From Athripsodes cinereus (taxonomy: Eukaryota; Arthropoda; Insecta; Trichoptera; Leptoceridae), in assembly GCA_947579605.1 (NCBI GenBank), contig OX388309.1:16748713-16812712 (forward strand): a stretch of 64,000 nucleotides of DNA, written 5' to 3'. Positions 1 to 10,303 of this stretch are shown in pieces. Below the pieces are notes generated by a model that had not been told where the DNA came from, searched no databases, and was given only the letters and a program-made list of their open reading frames with translations. A program made the position numbers and the translations under genes. The number at the start of each line of letters is the position of its first letter. Within the stretch, counting starts at the first letter, position 1.

Positions 1-320
1 CATCACAAGCAAGACCTTTTCTGATAGACGCTGGTGTATATTAGAACTAATTAAAATATTTATTTCAAATTATCAAATAAAATAAATATTTATTATTTTT
101 GTTTCGTGTTACTGTTGAGTAACTAAGTTAAAATATTTATTTCAATTTAACTCTTCCACTACATACACAGTTATATTACAAATACACCATGATGCTTCTC
201 TTACAACCAGAAAATGTCCTCTCATCTTTCTAACCCCTGAAACATCCTAACAGTTGCTTAACATGCTCTCCAATGCAGTGGTAAAAAATTATGTCACCCT
301 GTCCTCATTCATATGCGTGA

Positions 321-326
321 TTTATT
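321..326 (-). promoter_or_regulatory. candidate poly(A) signal of the Rab33-like gene
   Basis: The minus strand reads AATAAA here, about 70 bases past the Rab stop codon at 395. Position and sequence fit a polyadenylation signal, but such hexamers are common in DNA this AT-rich, so it is only a candidate. Confidence 0.35.
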
Positions 327-394
327 AGAACATATACAATTATTAAACATACATATTTTACCATTTCATCATACTGTATACAAATAATATCACA

Positions 395-3300
395 TCAGCA
401 ACATCTGTCATTACAACTTGAATATTTATAATGTGTTTTAGTTGGTTTGATGTTCTTCTGTAGTCTCATTGGTGAGTTTTCCACAGAGGCAATTCTAAAT
501 GTTTGTTGACTATGTACTTTGTGTGCTAGCGTCATGAATATAGCATCCAAAGTTTCAGATTCAGAATCTAATTTAGCAGATGTTTCAAATAACTGCAACA
601 AAACAGATGATTTAAAGTACTTAAGTAGTACAAACAATTCTTAAATTGTTGTGTACCACAAACGTGGTTGGATAAAAAGTGGCATTATTGTAAGTGGACA
701 GTATGTGAAAAGTTTTCAGTTGAAGAAAGGAGTAAGCTTTGGAGGAATCAGGTGCAGATTTCAGGGTCCAGTTGACAGCTTAGAGTGTCAGTGTCAAGCG
801 ATGAAAGCAGGGTGAACTACGGGAGTAGCAGAGAAATAGGAGTTTATGAAGCCAGCTTCAGGGAAAGCCAGTGTGTCAGGAGCGACCATTGCAGTGCTGA
901 GATTTCGGACCAAAAACTATTTCCAGGGAGATTTTTTCATACCTACCTCTCAGCAGACACAAGTACTCGTCCTTGAGTACCTTTGTTTATTGTTAGTAGT
1001 ACTGTAGTATGTGACACTCAGTACCCTGTTGTATACAGGTTGTGTCATAAATAAAAGTTTATAAATGTTACGCCACTTTTTTTATTATCCTCCAAAGAAC
1101 CTATTCGAAAAATTGTGATATACAGTAGTACACCACAAGAACTATTTAGTGTTACACCTGGACTAGCACAGGGCTGGTATTCTACTGACAAAGGTGCAGC
1201 AAATATTGAGTAATACGTATGGTGCATTATGATGAAAATAATAAAAATTCAAAAAACCTTATCATGCGTGATACTCACTGGCATTCCATGTCTGTCAGCT
1301 AATCTTTGCGCACTAGAAGTGCTGATGGCTATTCTGTCTGTGCAATCGCAATGAGTGCCAACAAGAACTCTTGGAATATCACAATCCAATCCTTGCTCCT
1401 CGCATTCTGCTACCCATCCATCGACTGACTGAAAATTTGAATTCTTAACATACGTTTTTACACTAGCTTACAATATTTTACTTTTTAAGCCTTAGCCAAT
1501 GATGAAACTTACTTTGAAAGTACTAATTTTAGTCATGTCATATACAATCACAACCGCATTCGCATTTCTATAATAATGTTTGACCATAGCCTTTCTAAAT
1601 CTTTCCAAACCTGCTGTGTCCCAAAGTTGAAGCTGAAACATATAATTGCAGTCATTAAATGTACAAGTGTTTGAATATAATATGACTTCTACTCCTAAAA
1701 AAACAATGCACCTATCTCATTGATTACCAGAGGATTATTTATTTATAACTTCCTTCAGAACCAACGAACGGTCATCAAAGATAATGACAATGCAATATTA
1801 AACAAAACAGACCAAAAAAGTTCACCTATATTACCCAAATACAAATTAGAGCATTTAAATATTACAAATGACACACCAAGGATCCCAAATTTCTTTTTTC
1901 ATAGACCACTTTTTAAATTTTGCTGCTTCCAGTGGACCTTTTACATTTCTACCATAATCCCAAAACTTGACAAAAATGTGGAGATAATATCATAACCAGA
2001 GAAATTTTTGTGGACCCACTCTTACAAATAGTGAACTCTCATTTTTTTGTCACACCAACGTAGACCCCCGTCGTGGACCCCTGGGGGTCCACCTGCACCA
2101 CTTTGGGAATCAATGACTTTACGGTATATACTAGAAACATGGCACTAATTTTCTCAGAAAATGTGTTCCAAAATTAATATTTTTCTGTTTCACTCCATAA
2201 CAATATGATAATGGTCTCTTTCCTAATTTTTTTTTTATATTAGTAGTTCAACCGGCTCAGAAGCCAATTACAAAAGTACATATTAAAATATACAACAAGA
2301 ACATTAAAATGCCTTATACTTAAGAATCGCACATCCTATATACTTTGACAAAGCTATATGCCTATTTAATATTGCATATTGGCTGTGTATTTGATTGGGC
2401 TTTGTAACTCATACTGGATGGGTGATTTTGTTTATTTATTTTGTTTTGATTTCTGGTATTTTAAGATTTTATATTTTTAGATTTACTTTGACTTTTTTAG
2501 AGAATTTTAACTTTTGCTTTTTTTTCCTCAAGACTAAGACATTTCTGGTAAGAGTGGAATCTTCGCTGGTCTACATGTTAAATGTATTAATTGTCAACAT
2601 ATTATGTAACGACTGTTTGATTCTAAATATTGTAAAAATAAAAATAAATAAATAAAATAAATTTAAGACCCCCAGAATATAAAACAATCGGTGTCCTTCA
2701 AACCTTGGAGCACCGATGTGATTGATCGCATTACCAATATTTCCTTTGAATTTCTGATTAGATACTATATAATAATATAAATAAACCCAAATTACAAAAA
2801 TGGCAACTTCTATAATATAATACATTTCTACCATGTTGAGTTGTGGATGTGAACAATTATATTATTAAATTGAGAATGACTATATGACCTGACTTTCATC
2901 CGAAATGCATGGCATGTGTAACATGCATTCCATGAATGAAAGGTCATATGATTTTATGCAGGAGATAAAATGAGATGAAGGTTTTACTCCATATATACAT
3001 ATATATCTGTGTGTAATATGTATCATTTAATAAAATATGCATAACTTGCAGGATTCATTCATCTCATAGTCAGCTTGACATCCAAATTCTGCAGCCATCG
3101 AATTCATCGCTGGATCCAACCATGTGGCCTTTGAACTTGCTATACTTGACTGTAATGTCATGTGCATTGCAATTACTAGCATATTTTTTTGTGAAAATTT
3201 CTGATATCACATTATTTTGCACTTAGGTTGGCTGTATTATGTGACACGCATCACGATAGGTATGACTGAATTTGAAGATATGCATCACCTGCAGGATAGA

Positions 3301-4610
3301 AAGGTGTCCGATGTTTACGAATCGGCTCAGATTAGCTAAAGCACTTGATATCATAGCAACGTTCACCAATTCCACCTGTCTCTCTTATCAATCCTTTCAG
3401 AGCGAGTGGCTGCACTCATCGCAGTATAGAGGCTTCATCCAGCCAACCACTTCTACTATGAATCAAACCCAGCACCTGTGTTAGTTAAGTGATCTATCCG
3501 TAAGGCCACAGAAGTGTATGTGATTATATATATGATATCTTTCAACAGACATCTGCGATCACTTTCAGATCTTAATACACATCCTTTAACGGGTAGAGAG
3601 AGAGAGTATGGGTGTTTCCAATGCTTACGAATTGGCTTTTGGCTGGTTTAAGCATGCTTTACTCTAGAAACGTTCACCTATTTCCACCTCACTCTTTTTA
3701 TATCTCTCATATTACTTTCTGTTCGCAACGGGTGACCGGACTCATTGCTGTGAAGCATTTCGTCCAACCAACCGTCACTTTCAGTTACTATATGGTCTGT
3801 GAGAGCAGAATCTTTGATGAAAATTCCATTCGTCACCGGGATTTGAACCCACAATCTCTATGTTGATAATCCAACACTCTACCACTTAGGTATATGGAGA
3901 TACGATGTCACCTTGATATTTTTGAAATTTCAAGGATATACTTGCGATGCAGCGCTATCTATCGAAGTTTTTATGCAACATTTTGTCACTGTGATTTACT
4001 AAGTAATCAATGGATTTGTCCTTCGAATTATCTATAGAAACAAAGCGAATAGGAGACAACAGTTGCGAACAGAAAGTAACATGAGAGATATAAAAAGAGT
4101 GAGGTGGAAATAGGTGAACGTTTCTAGAGTAAAGCATGCTTAAACCAGCCAAAAGCCAATTCGTAAGCATTGGAAACACCCATACTCCCTCTCTCTACCC
4201 GTTAAAGGATGTGTATTAAGATCTAAAAGTGATCGCAGATGTCTGTTGAAAGATATCATTTATCATAAGGAACGCAGGTACCAAGTCCAGGTAAAATGCG
4301 AAAATTTAAAATAAATTCATATACATAATTTGCTTATTTAATATATAAACATACTTAATAAAAAATAGGAACTTACTTTTATATTTTCATCTCCTATTTT
4401 AACAGATCTTTCATGAAAGTCCACACCTATCGTTGCATCAGTCTTACTCAAAAATTTTCTTTCACAGAATCTGTGTGTTAGGCATGTTTTGCCAACACTG
4501 GAGTCTCCAACAATAATAAATTTCAAGACTTTAGTATCAGAAAGTACTTCCAAAGGTCTTCTGAAGCAATCCCTGGTTTCCAGAAAATTTTGCCCAGAAA
4601 TATTCTGCAT
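395..4610 (-). CDS. Rab33: Rab33-like small GTPase with non-canonical active site (4 exons)
   Basis: Membrane-traffic GTPase of the Rab33 group, which in other animals works at the Golgi and in autophagy. Coding exons 4377-4610, 1513-1632, 1279-1428 and 395-592 all join in phase 0 with GT..AG borders and give 233 residues, close to the family length. Visible: P-loop GDSSVGKT (35-42), switch I ATIGVDF (59-65), WDTAG (82-86), ETSAK (171-175) and a final Cys-Cys for prenylation. The stretch from [13 protein letters not shown] to LFETSAK and [14 protein letters not shown] text marks Rab33 rather than other Rabs. Odd: residue 87, normally the catalytic Gln, is Leu; the NKxD guanine motif reads T143-H-C-D146. 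Intron 1 is swollen to 2.7 kb by repeats, and a LINE sits about 120 bp upstream of the ATG. Whether it still cycles GTP is unknown. Confidence 0.9.
1877..2114. mobile_element. decayed hAT-type MITE (CCCAAA termini)
   Basis: The left end (AGGATCCCAAATTTC, then a CATAGACCACTTTT block) and the right end (GGGGGTCCACC...CACTTTGGGAATC) match, in reverse order, the better preserved hAT MITE at 42398-42760. No clear 8-bp duplication remains, so the exact borders are approximate. Confidence 0.5.
3290..3490. repeat. old diverged copy of the 3534-4253 fold-back family
   Basis: It runs collinear with 3612-3790 (GGTGT..., a CTTACGAATTGGC-like block, ACGTTCACC..TTCCACCT, then GTGG/GTGAC..ACTCAT and CCAACCA) but with many differences. 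It represents an earlier insertion of the same repeat in the same intron. Confidence 0.5.
3534..4253. mobile_element. fold-back MITE with about 200-bp inverted arms
   Basis: 3534-3733 and 4052-4253 are near-identical inverted copies, with arms beginning GATATCTTTCAACAGACATC and ending near TTCTGTTCGCAAC. The 320-bp loop holds a tRNA-like block on the minus strand. Such long arms could form a hairpin within the Rab pre-mRNA. No transposase is encoded, and the superfamily is not clear. Confidence 0.75.
3822..3895 (-). repeat. tRNA-like sequence (SINE head) inside the fold-back loop
   Basis: On the minus strand the text CCTAAGTGGTAGAG resembles a D-arm/A box and GGTTCAAATCC is a perfect B box, followed by CCGG and a plausible acceptor side. 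The hairpin TGTTG..CAACA sits where the anticodon arm should be. It lies in a repeat and lacks a clean acceptor stem, so I read it as a tRNA-derived SINE head and not a working tRNA. Confidence 0.45.
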
Positions 4611-4720
4611 TATAAAATTTTAAGATACATAAAATAACTATGAGATGCTGGTAAATCTTGTGTACATCGCAATTATATTTAAAAATCAAACATTTTTTTA
4701 TGTTATAATATCAACAAAAT

Positions 4721-4732
4721 AATAATATACTT
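4721..4732. repeat. left target-site duplication of the first I-clade LINE
   Basis: AATAATATACTT occurs here and again at 10292-10303, immediately after the LINE poly(A) tail. This is a 12-bp target-site duplication defining the insertion 4733-10291. Confidence 0.8.
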
Positions 4733-5119
4733 CTTTTTTTTTCTATGGTGGTCATCGGTCTGTGACAGACGTGGATTTTCGCCGTACCAGATAAGCCCAT
4801 CTAATTTAATAACTTCGTTGTTTATTACCCTTTTTTTTCATATAGTTTCCTTTTTTACATTATCCTTATTATTATTTAATGCCTAAAGGCGGCCAGCACT
4901 GCGTAGAAGGCCATTAATCTGTTTTGCCAGTAGTATTAAATATTGACACCACACATGTGACAACACTAGTTAAGGTGTGATCACACGGCGGAAGTTAGGG
5001 TGCAACCACACGGTTTGATTTGTTTTGTTGGTTTTTTTCGTAAAGGTTATTGAAACCAATTTTTTTTTTCTTTTCTTTTTTCCCTTTTTATTTAACACTT
5101 ATATTCTACTCAGTTTACA

Positions 5120-6376
5120 ATGGAGACGGACGACCCACCTGACAGGGGGCCAGACTTAGAGTCCAAACGCCGCAAAAACGAGTCGAATGAACATATTAGT
5201 CAAAGTAAAGAAAATACACCAGAGATAGACTACACTTATCCACTATTAAGTCCAGGACCATATACTGTAATAGTTCAAAGTGAAAAACGCCTTCACCCGA
5301 TTACATTTGGAGGACTTCTGTCGAGGTCGGATATTGGCGGAATTATCGCTGACGGTGTAAAAGCCGAAGGCGGAGGTAAAGTTCTAGTAACATTCTCAAC
5401 GCCAACGTTCGCTAATAAGTTCTTAAAGTCTGACTTCCTGAAAACAAACCTATTCAGTGCATATATTCCCAAACATAAGATTTTAAAATTTGGTTTGGTT
5501 CGAGGAGTGTCGACGGACATAAGCTTAGAAGAACTTTTGAAAAATATAGTGGTGCCACCGCAAAGTGGTAAAGTACTCAAAGCAAGAAGGCTCAACAGAA
5601 AAGACCATTCCTCAAACCCTCCAACCTGGACACCATCACAGACGGTCGTGCTAACCTTTGAGGGTCAATCCTTACCAAAACACGTATATCTGTACTACAA
5701 CGCCCTTCGAGTTGAACTATACACCTTCCCCACTGTCATGTGCTACAACTGTTGTAGATTTGGCCATACCCGTCAAAAATTCCGTTCTAAAACACGATGT
5801 TTTAAATGTAGCCTAGACCACCTCGGAGATGAGTGCTCTACACTACTACTGAAATGCATTAATTGCACAGGCCCTCACTCAGCAAATGACTTCTGTTGCC
5901 CTGAACTAGCGAGACAAAAGAAAATTAAGAAAACCATGTCCCAAGAAAATATTTCATACTACCAAGCAAACAAAATATGTGCACCTAATACTACTTCATA
6001 CAGCGAAATAACAAAAACAACGACACCCAAACCCCAATCTATTTCACAAAGACAAACTGTGTATATACATAAGACTCCGAGAACAAAAGTATACGAGAAC
6101 ACGTTTGATAAAAAAGGGCATGAAGCATTGCTGTCCTACAGCAATGGTCAACCCTCTATGGCAACAGACGGTTGCTTAATAAACCAATTAACCAAATCCA
6201 ATTCAGATCCCCAACCACTTTCAAATAATAAGATAGATAGAGAAACCACCATTCAATTACTTTCCAAAGTCTTGATGTCTATCTTATCATCACCAGAAGA
6301 ACTACCGTCCAACGTTGCCTCTGTCGTTCCCTTACTAAATCTCATTATTAATAATGGCCTATCTACAGACAAATAA
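5120..6376 (+). CDS. LINE ORF1, gag-like CCHC nucleic-acid-binding protein
   Basis: 418-residue ORF1 protein of the I-clade element; it would package the element RNA. The N-terminus is charged. The middle contains the ARRLNRK and QTVVLTFEGQ blocks also present in the second element's ORF1. Zinc knuckles follow: CYNCCRFGH (208-216), CFKCSLDHLGDEC and CINCTGPH. The first knuckle should end in Cys, but residue 221 is Phe (codon TTC); the second element has Cys there, so this copy has lost one zinc ligand. It starts at ATG 5120, the first in frame after the leader, and overlaps ORF2 by 23 bases in a +1 frame. Confidence 0.85.
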   Translation: METDDPPDRGPDLESKRRKNESNEHISQSKENTPEIDYTYPLLSPGPYTVIVQSEKRLHPITFGGLLSRSDIGGIIADGVKAEGGGKVLVTFSTPTFANKFLKSDFLKTNLFSAYIPKHKILKFGLVRGVSTDISLEELLKNIVVPPQSGKVLKARRLNRKDHSSNPPTWTPSQTVVLTFEGQSLPKHVYLYYNALRVELYTFPTVMCYNCCRFGHTRQKFRSKTRCFKCSLDHLGDECSTLLLKCINCTGPHSANDFCCPELARQKKIKKTMSQENISYYQANKICAPNTTSYSEITKTTTPKPQSISQRQTVYIHKTPRTKVYENTFDKKGHEALLSYSNGQPSMATDGCLINQLTKSNSDPQPLSNNKIDRETTIQLLSKVLMSILSSPEELPSNVASVVPLLNLIINNGLSTDK

Positions 6377-9300
6377 CGATTCCAATCAACTTCCAAAAAA
6401 CCCCTCTTCAAATTGTAATATCGAAAATAAGACTACTAGTATCTCAATTCTTCAATGGAACTGCAGAAGTGCTGTTCCCAGTAAATCAGACATAATCTTT
6501 TTACTAAACAGATACAATATAAAAATAGCAGCATTATCTGAAACCTGGCTTCATACAAATACCCATTTCAAAATTCCTGGATTTCATTGCCTTAGAAGTG
6601 ACCGTTTTGAAGGAAAAGGAGGTGGAGTGGCCCTTCTTATCCATGCATCACTTTCATTCCAATTAATCACCTTACCATACAACCCTTTTTTAGAGGTAAT
6701 TGCGCTCTGCATTAATGGCGTCGGATATGTTTCGACATACATTCCCCCAAACTCTGGATTCGATTCAAACTACTGGAACTCTATTACTGTCTTACTTCCG
6801 TCTTCATTCTTCCTTTTGGGCGATTTTAACGCCCACTCCCTAGTATGGGGTAGCCACTTAACAGACCGGGCAGGCAACTGCTTGTTGTCTTTCGTGGACT
6901 CAAATAACTTATGTATCTTGAACGATGGATCTCCAACTAGAATGTCCACTCCAAACCAACACTCCAGTGCCGTTGATATAACCATTTGTTCCAATGACTT
7001 GGCCTCTTTATGCAACTGGTCCATATTGGATGATCCGATGTCCAGTGATCATTACCCCATCGTCATAAACTTAATCAAATCAACCCCTACTCTTCCAAAT
7101 AACAAGAAGAACCGTTACAATTTTTCTAAAGCTGATTGGGCCCTTTTTTCTGAAATTATCGAACACGAGATGCTCTGTGCAAATACGGCGCAGTCCCAAA
7201 GTAATTCCATACAAGAGACTTATACTGCCTTAACCCAAATACTATATAAAGCTGCTGATAGCAGTATTCCAAGAAGACAAAGCGTTACCTTTAAAACAGT
7301 AAAAAATGTTCCTTGGTGGGACCCAGAGTGTTCCAAATTAATTGAAGAGAGAAGGGAAATTATGCACAAATATAGGAAAAACATGAGTATGGAAAACTTT
7401 TACCAAGCCAAAGCCATTCAGGCCAAAGTAAAGAAAAAACTAAGAAGCAAAAAACGCGAAGGATGGAAAAAGTTTTGCGAATCCCTATCTCCCGACTCTA
7501 AGCCATCTTATGTCTGGAGTAAGCTTAGACGATACAGAGGTTCATTATGTAATCTAAGTGTAAAACAACCCCCATCACTTTGGATAAATGATTTTATCGA
7601 TAAAATTGCCCCGAATTATGTACCCCATATTTCGGAGCTGGAAACTAAATCCATAGAATCCGCTTCTTCCAATTCTCAGATTGAATGCCCTTTTACTCTA
7701 GACGAACTAAAAAATTGTTTACATAAGTCTAGAAATTCTGCTCCAGGAGTCGATGAAATACCATACCTATTACTCAAAAAGAGCCCTATAACTCTCCTCT
7801 CTAAATTCCTTAATCTTTTTAATGAAATACTCAATACTGGCATTGTTCCAACAGAGTGGAAGCAATATCTTATCATCCCAATTTTAAAGAAAGGTAAGGA
7901 CCCAGCTCTGGGTTCTTCCTATCGTCCCATAGCCCTATCGTCATGTATAGGCAAAATATTAGAACGATTAATTAAAAATAGACTGGAATGGTATGTGGAG
8001 CGAATTGGCATCTTGCCTTCCTCCCAATTTGGATTTAGAAGGGGTCTGTGTTGCGTCGACAGTTTAAGTACTCTTATCACTGATATTCAAATAGCGATGA
8101 CTCATAAGCAGACAACGGTGGCTCTATTCCTCGACATTAACTCAGCATACGATAATGTTTGTCTCCATAAGCTGTACCAAAAACTCACTAAATTCTCGGT
8201 TTCCCCTTTGATTTCCAGACTTATTTTTAATCTACTTTCTGAAAGATCAATTATAGTTTCGAATGAACCAGACGCCATCAAGAGAAACATATGGAAGGGA
8301 TTACCTCAGGGCTCGGTCCTAAGTCCCCTTCTTTTTAATATTTACTGTGCAGACCTTGAGGCACGTCTCTCAGGACAATGTAAATTTCTGCAATACGCTG
8401 ATGACATTGTTCTGTACACTTCACATAAGAATATAGATGCCGCCATTAAAACCATGAACTTAGCCATCAAAAGACTAAATGAATGGCTCTGTAACAACTC
8501 TTTGGAACTATCACCCTCAAAATCAAAAGTTTTAGCATTTTCCAGAAAACACCGGGACCCAACAATAAAAATTGACGTAGACAGTATCACAATCCCACAG
8601 GTAACAGAGATAAAATTTTTAGGGGTAATTCTTGACAGAAAACTATCGTGGAATCACCATATCAATTACATTACGACGAAATGCGAAAAAAACATTAACA
8701 TTCTAAGAGCCGTATCAGGAATCTCATGGGGATCACACCCTTCCACTATGAAAAACATATATCACGCTCTAATTCGAAGTCATTTGGACTACGCAAGCTT
8801 TATATTTGACCCTCTCCCAAATCAATTGGAAAATAAGCTGGAAATGATCCAATCAAAAAGTCTTAGACTCATAACGGGTGCATTTCATTCTACACCGATC
8901 AATGCGTTACAAATCGAATGTGGCGAAATGCCACTAACACTAAGGAGACAGTATTTGGCGGAAAGGTTCCTCATAAAAAGAGTGACGTACATAGACCACC
9001 CCCTTCTTAAAAGTATTAGCAACTTGAAACACTTATGCCTATCAAGTCAATATTGGTTCAATAAAGACTTACCAAACCTATGCGCCGGCTTACCGGTTAT
9101 TCTAGCATTATATAGAGGGCCACGATTCCCTTATCCCAGTCCGATATATGAATTACCATTTATGGCTTTGCAAATGTCATATAATATTGTGGAGAATGTG
9201 GGTGTAGATAGGGCAAAAAGACTCCCGGCTAAACAGGTTAATCAGAATTTCATTAACAATGTGCAAGAGAAATGGCCAACCCATATCAAAATATATACTG

Positions 9301-10172
9301 ATGGTTCAAAATCTAAGGGGAAGTGTGGATCTGCCATATTTGTCCCCTCGCTAGGTAAAAGACTCGCATATATACTCCCACAAGAAACTTCAGTATTTAC
9401 AACGGAATGCATTGCAATGCAAGAAGCCCTTTCTTGGTGCAAATCATACGCACTGAACTGTCTCGACAATCCATTTAACAAATTTGCTATATTCTCAGAT
9501 TCCCTGTCACTAATCAAATGCCTTTCCGCCCCTTTCACAGGGGATTATAGCAGCCAACTAATTTTAAAAATTAAGAAACTTCTATTTGAACTTAAAAATT
9601 TAAATACGGACGTTGTTATTGTATGGATTCCGGCCCATTGTGGAATTTCAGGGAATGAGGAAGTAGACCGAATGGCAAAAGAAGCTGCAATAAGTGGTAC
9701 TGTCCTTGTAAATTTTCAATCTCCAGTGAAAGATCTTCTCCAAATCATTTCCACACACAAAACACTTAAATGGACTTCACTTTGGAGATTAAACTCAAAA
9801 ACCAAAGGTGCATGGTACAGTAGTATACAGAGTTCTTTCCCACCAAATCCTTGGTACCATGGCCGACGTCTGCCAAGACCACTGATCACAGCCATTTGCA
9901 GAATGCGGTTTGGTCACTGCAGACTCCAGAGTCATCTGTTTAGAATAAATATGGCCTCTTCACCATTGTGCGAGTGCGGACTAGACGACGAGACAATGGA
10001 TCATGTATTTTTCGGCTGCCCAATCATGGATGCCTATGATCTCTATCTTGACCTACACACTTTACAAGACATCTCATATCCACTTAGTATACCACACCTT
10101 CTATCCTTAGGACGTGTAGAGATATATAGAAGATTGTTTGAGTTTGTTCGAAGAAATTGTATTGTATTATAG
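6354..10172 (+). CDS. LINE ORF2: endonuclease, reverse transcriptase and RNase H
   Basis: A 1272-residue uninterrupted polyprotein. An AP-type endonuclease lies at about residues 32-250 (LQWNCRS, SETW, GDFNAH, SDHYP), the reverse transcriptase has YADD at 681-684 and the GLPQGSVLSPLLFNIY block, and RNase H starts near 980 (YTDGSK, then TTECIA, FSDSLSL and HCGISGNEEVDRMAK). A C-terminal cluster CECG..DHVFFGC resembles a zinc finger. It would nick the target and copy element RNA in place. All catalytic motifs I can see are present, so enzyme activity is plausible. The ATG at 6354 overlaps the ORF1 end; translation probably depends on reinitiation or frame shifting. Confidence 0.9.
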   Translation: MAYLQTNNDSNQLPKNPSSNCNIENKTTSISILQWNCRSAVPSKSDIIFLLNRYNIKIAALSETWLHTNTHFKIPGFHCLRSDRFEGKGGGVALLIHASLSFQLITLPYNPFLEVIALCINGVGYVSTYIPPNSGFDSNYWNSITVLLPSSFFLLGDFNAHSLVWGSHLTDRAGNCLLSFVDSNNLCILNDGSPTRMSTPNQHSSAVDITICSNDLASLCNWSILDDPMSSDHYPIVINLIKSTPTLPNNKKNRYNFSKADWALFSEIIEHEMLCANTAQSQSNSIQETYTALTQILYKAADSSIPRRQSVTFKTVKNVPWWDPECSKLIEERREIMHKYRKNMSMENFYQAKAIQAKVKKKLRSKKREGWKKFCESLSPDSKPSYVWSKLRRYRGSLCNLSVKQPPSLWINDFIDKIAPNYVPHISELETKSIESASSNSQIECPFTLDELKNCLHKSRNSAPGVDEIPYLLLKKSPITLLSKFLNLFNEILNTGIVPTEWKQYLIIPILKKGKDPALGSSYRPIALSSCIGKILERLIKNRLEWYVERIGILPSSQFGFRRGLCCVDSLSTLITDIQIAMTHKQTTVALFLDINSAYDNVCLHKLYQKLTKFSVSPLISRLIFNLLSERSIIVSNEPDAIKRNIWKGLPQGSVLSPLLFNIYCADLEARLSGQCKFLQYADDIVLYTSHKNIDAAIKTMNLAIKRLNEWLCNNSLELSPSKSKVLAFSRKHRDPTIKIDVDSITIPQVTEIKFLGVILDRKLSWNHHINYITTKCEKNINILRAVSGISWGSHPSTMKNIYHALIRSHLDYASFIFDPLPNQLENKLEMIQSKSLRLITGAFHSTPINALQIECGEMPLTLRRQYLAERFLIKRVTYIDHPLLKSISNLKHLCLSSQYWFNKDLPNLCAGLPVILALYRGPRFPYPSPIYELPFMALQMSYNIVENVGVDRAKRLPAKQVNQNFINNVQEKWPTHIKIYTDGSKSKGKCGSAIFVPSLGKRLAYILPQETSVFTTECIAMQEALSWCKSYALNCLDNPFNKFAIFSDSLSLIKCLSAPFTGDYSSQLILKIKKLLFELKNLNTDVVIVWIPAHCGISGNEEVDRMAKEAAISGTVLVNFQSPVKDLLQIISTHKTLKWTSLWRLNSKTKGAWYSSIQSSFPPNPWYHGRRLPRPLITAICRMRFGHCRLQSHLFRINMASSPLCECGLDDETMDHVFFGCPIMDAYDLYLDLHTLQDISYPLSIPHLLSLGRVEIYRRLFEFVRRNCIVL

Positions 10173-10303
10173 ATCTCCAAAATCAAAGTCTCCACAATTT
10201 TAAACAGTTAGATATTGTCAGGAATTAGTCCAGGGGCACAAATCAGCCCATGTAGGTTGAGTTGCCTTATATAATTTAAAAAAAAAAAAAAAATAATATA
10301 CTT

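Larger units (their letters stand above)
1633..4376 (-). other. intron 1 of the Rab33-like gene, repeat-filled
   Basis: The donor GTAAGT follows exon 1 and the acceptor TTTCAG precedes exon 2. The intron contains a decayed hAT MITE (about 1877-2114), AT-rich sequence with no coding signal (2115-3280), an old copy of a fold-back repeat (3290-3490) and a younger fold-back (3534-4253). Short open frames inside look like chance. Confidence 0.75.
4733..10291 (+). mobile_element. full-length I-clade non-LTR retrotransposon (LINE-1 copy of this window)
   Basis: A 5.56-kb insertion bounded by the duplication AATAATATACTT, with a 387-bp 5' leader, two overlapping open frames, a short 3' UTR and an A-run (10279-10293). 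ORF1 carries three gag-like zinc knuckles; ORF2 carries endonuclease, reverse transcriptase and RNase H, the layout of the I clade. The clean duplication and open frames point to a young insertion. It lies head-to-head with the Rab gene: its 5' end is about 120 bp upstream of the Rab ATG. I elements use internal promoters, so effects on Rab transcription are possible (inference). Confidence 0.88.

Noticed and set aside
2395..2834. Overlapping hydrophobic open frames on both strands in Rab intron 1
   Set aside because: The T-rich composition gives Phe/Leu-rich chance frames; no signal of a real membrane protein and no conserved start.
3822..3895. Functional tRNA gene on the minus strand
   Set aside because: The acceptor stem is not convincing, it lies in the loop of a fold-back repeat, and no separate tRNA context is visible.
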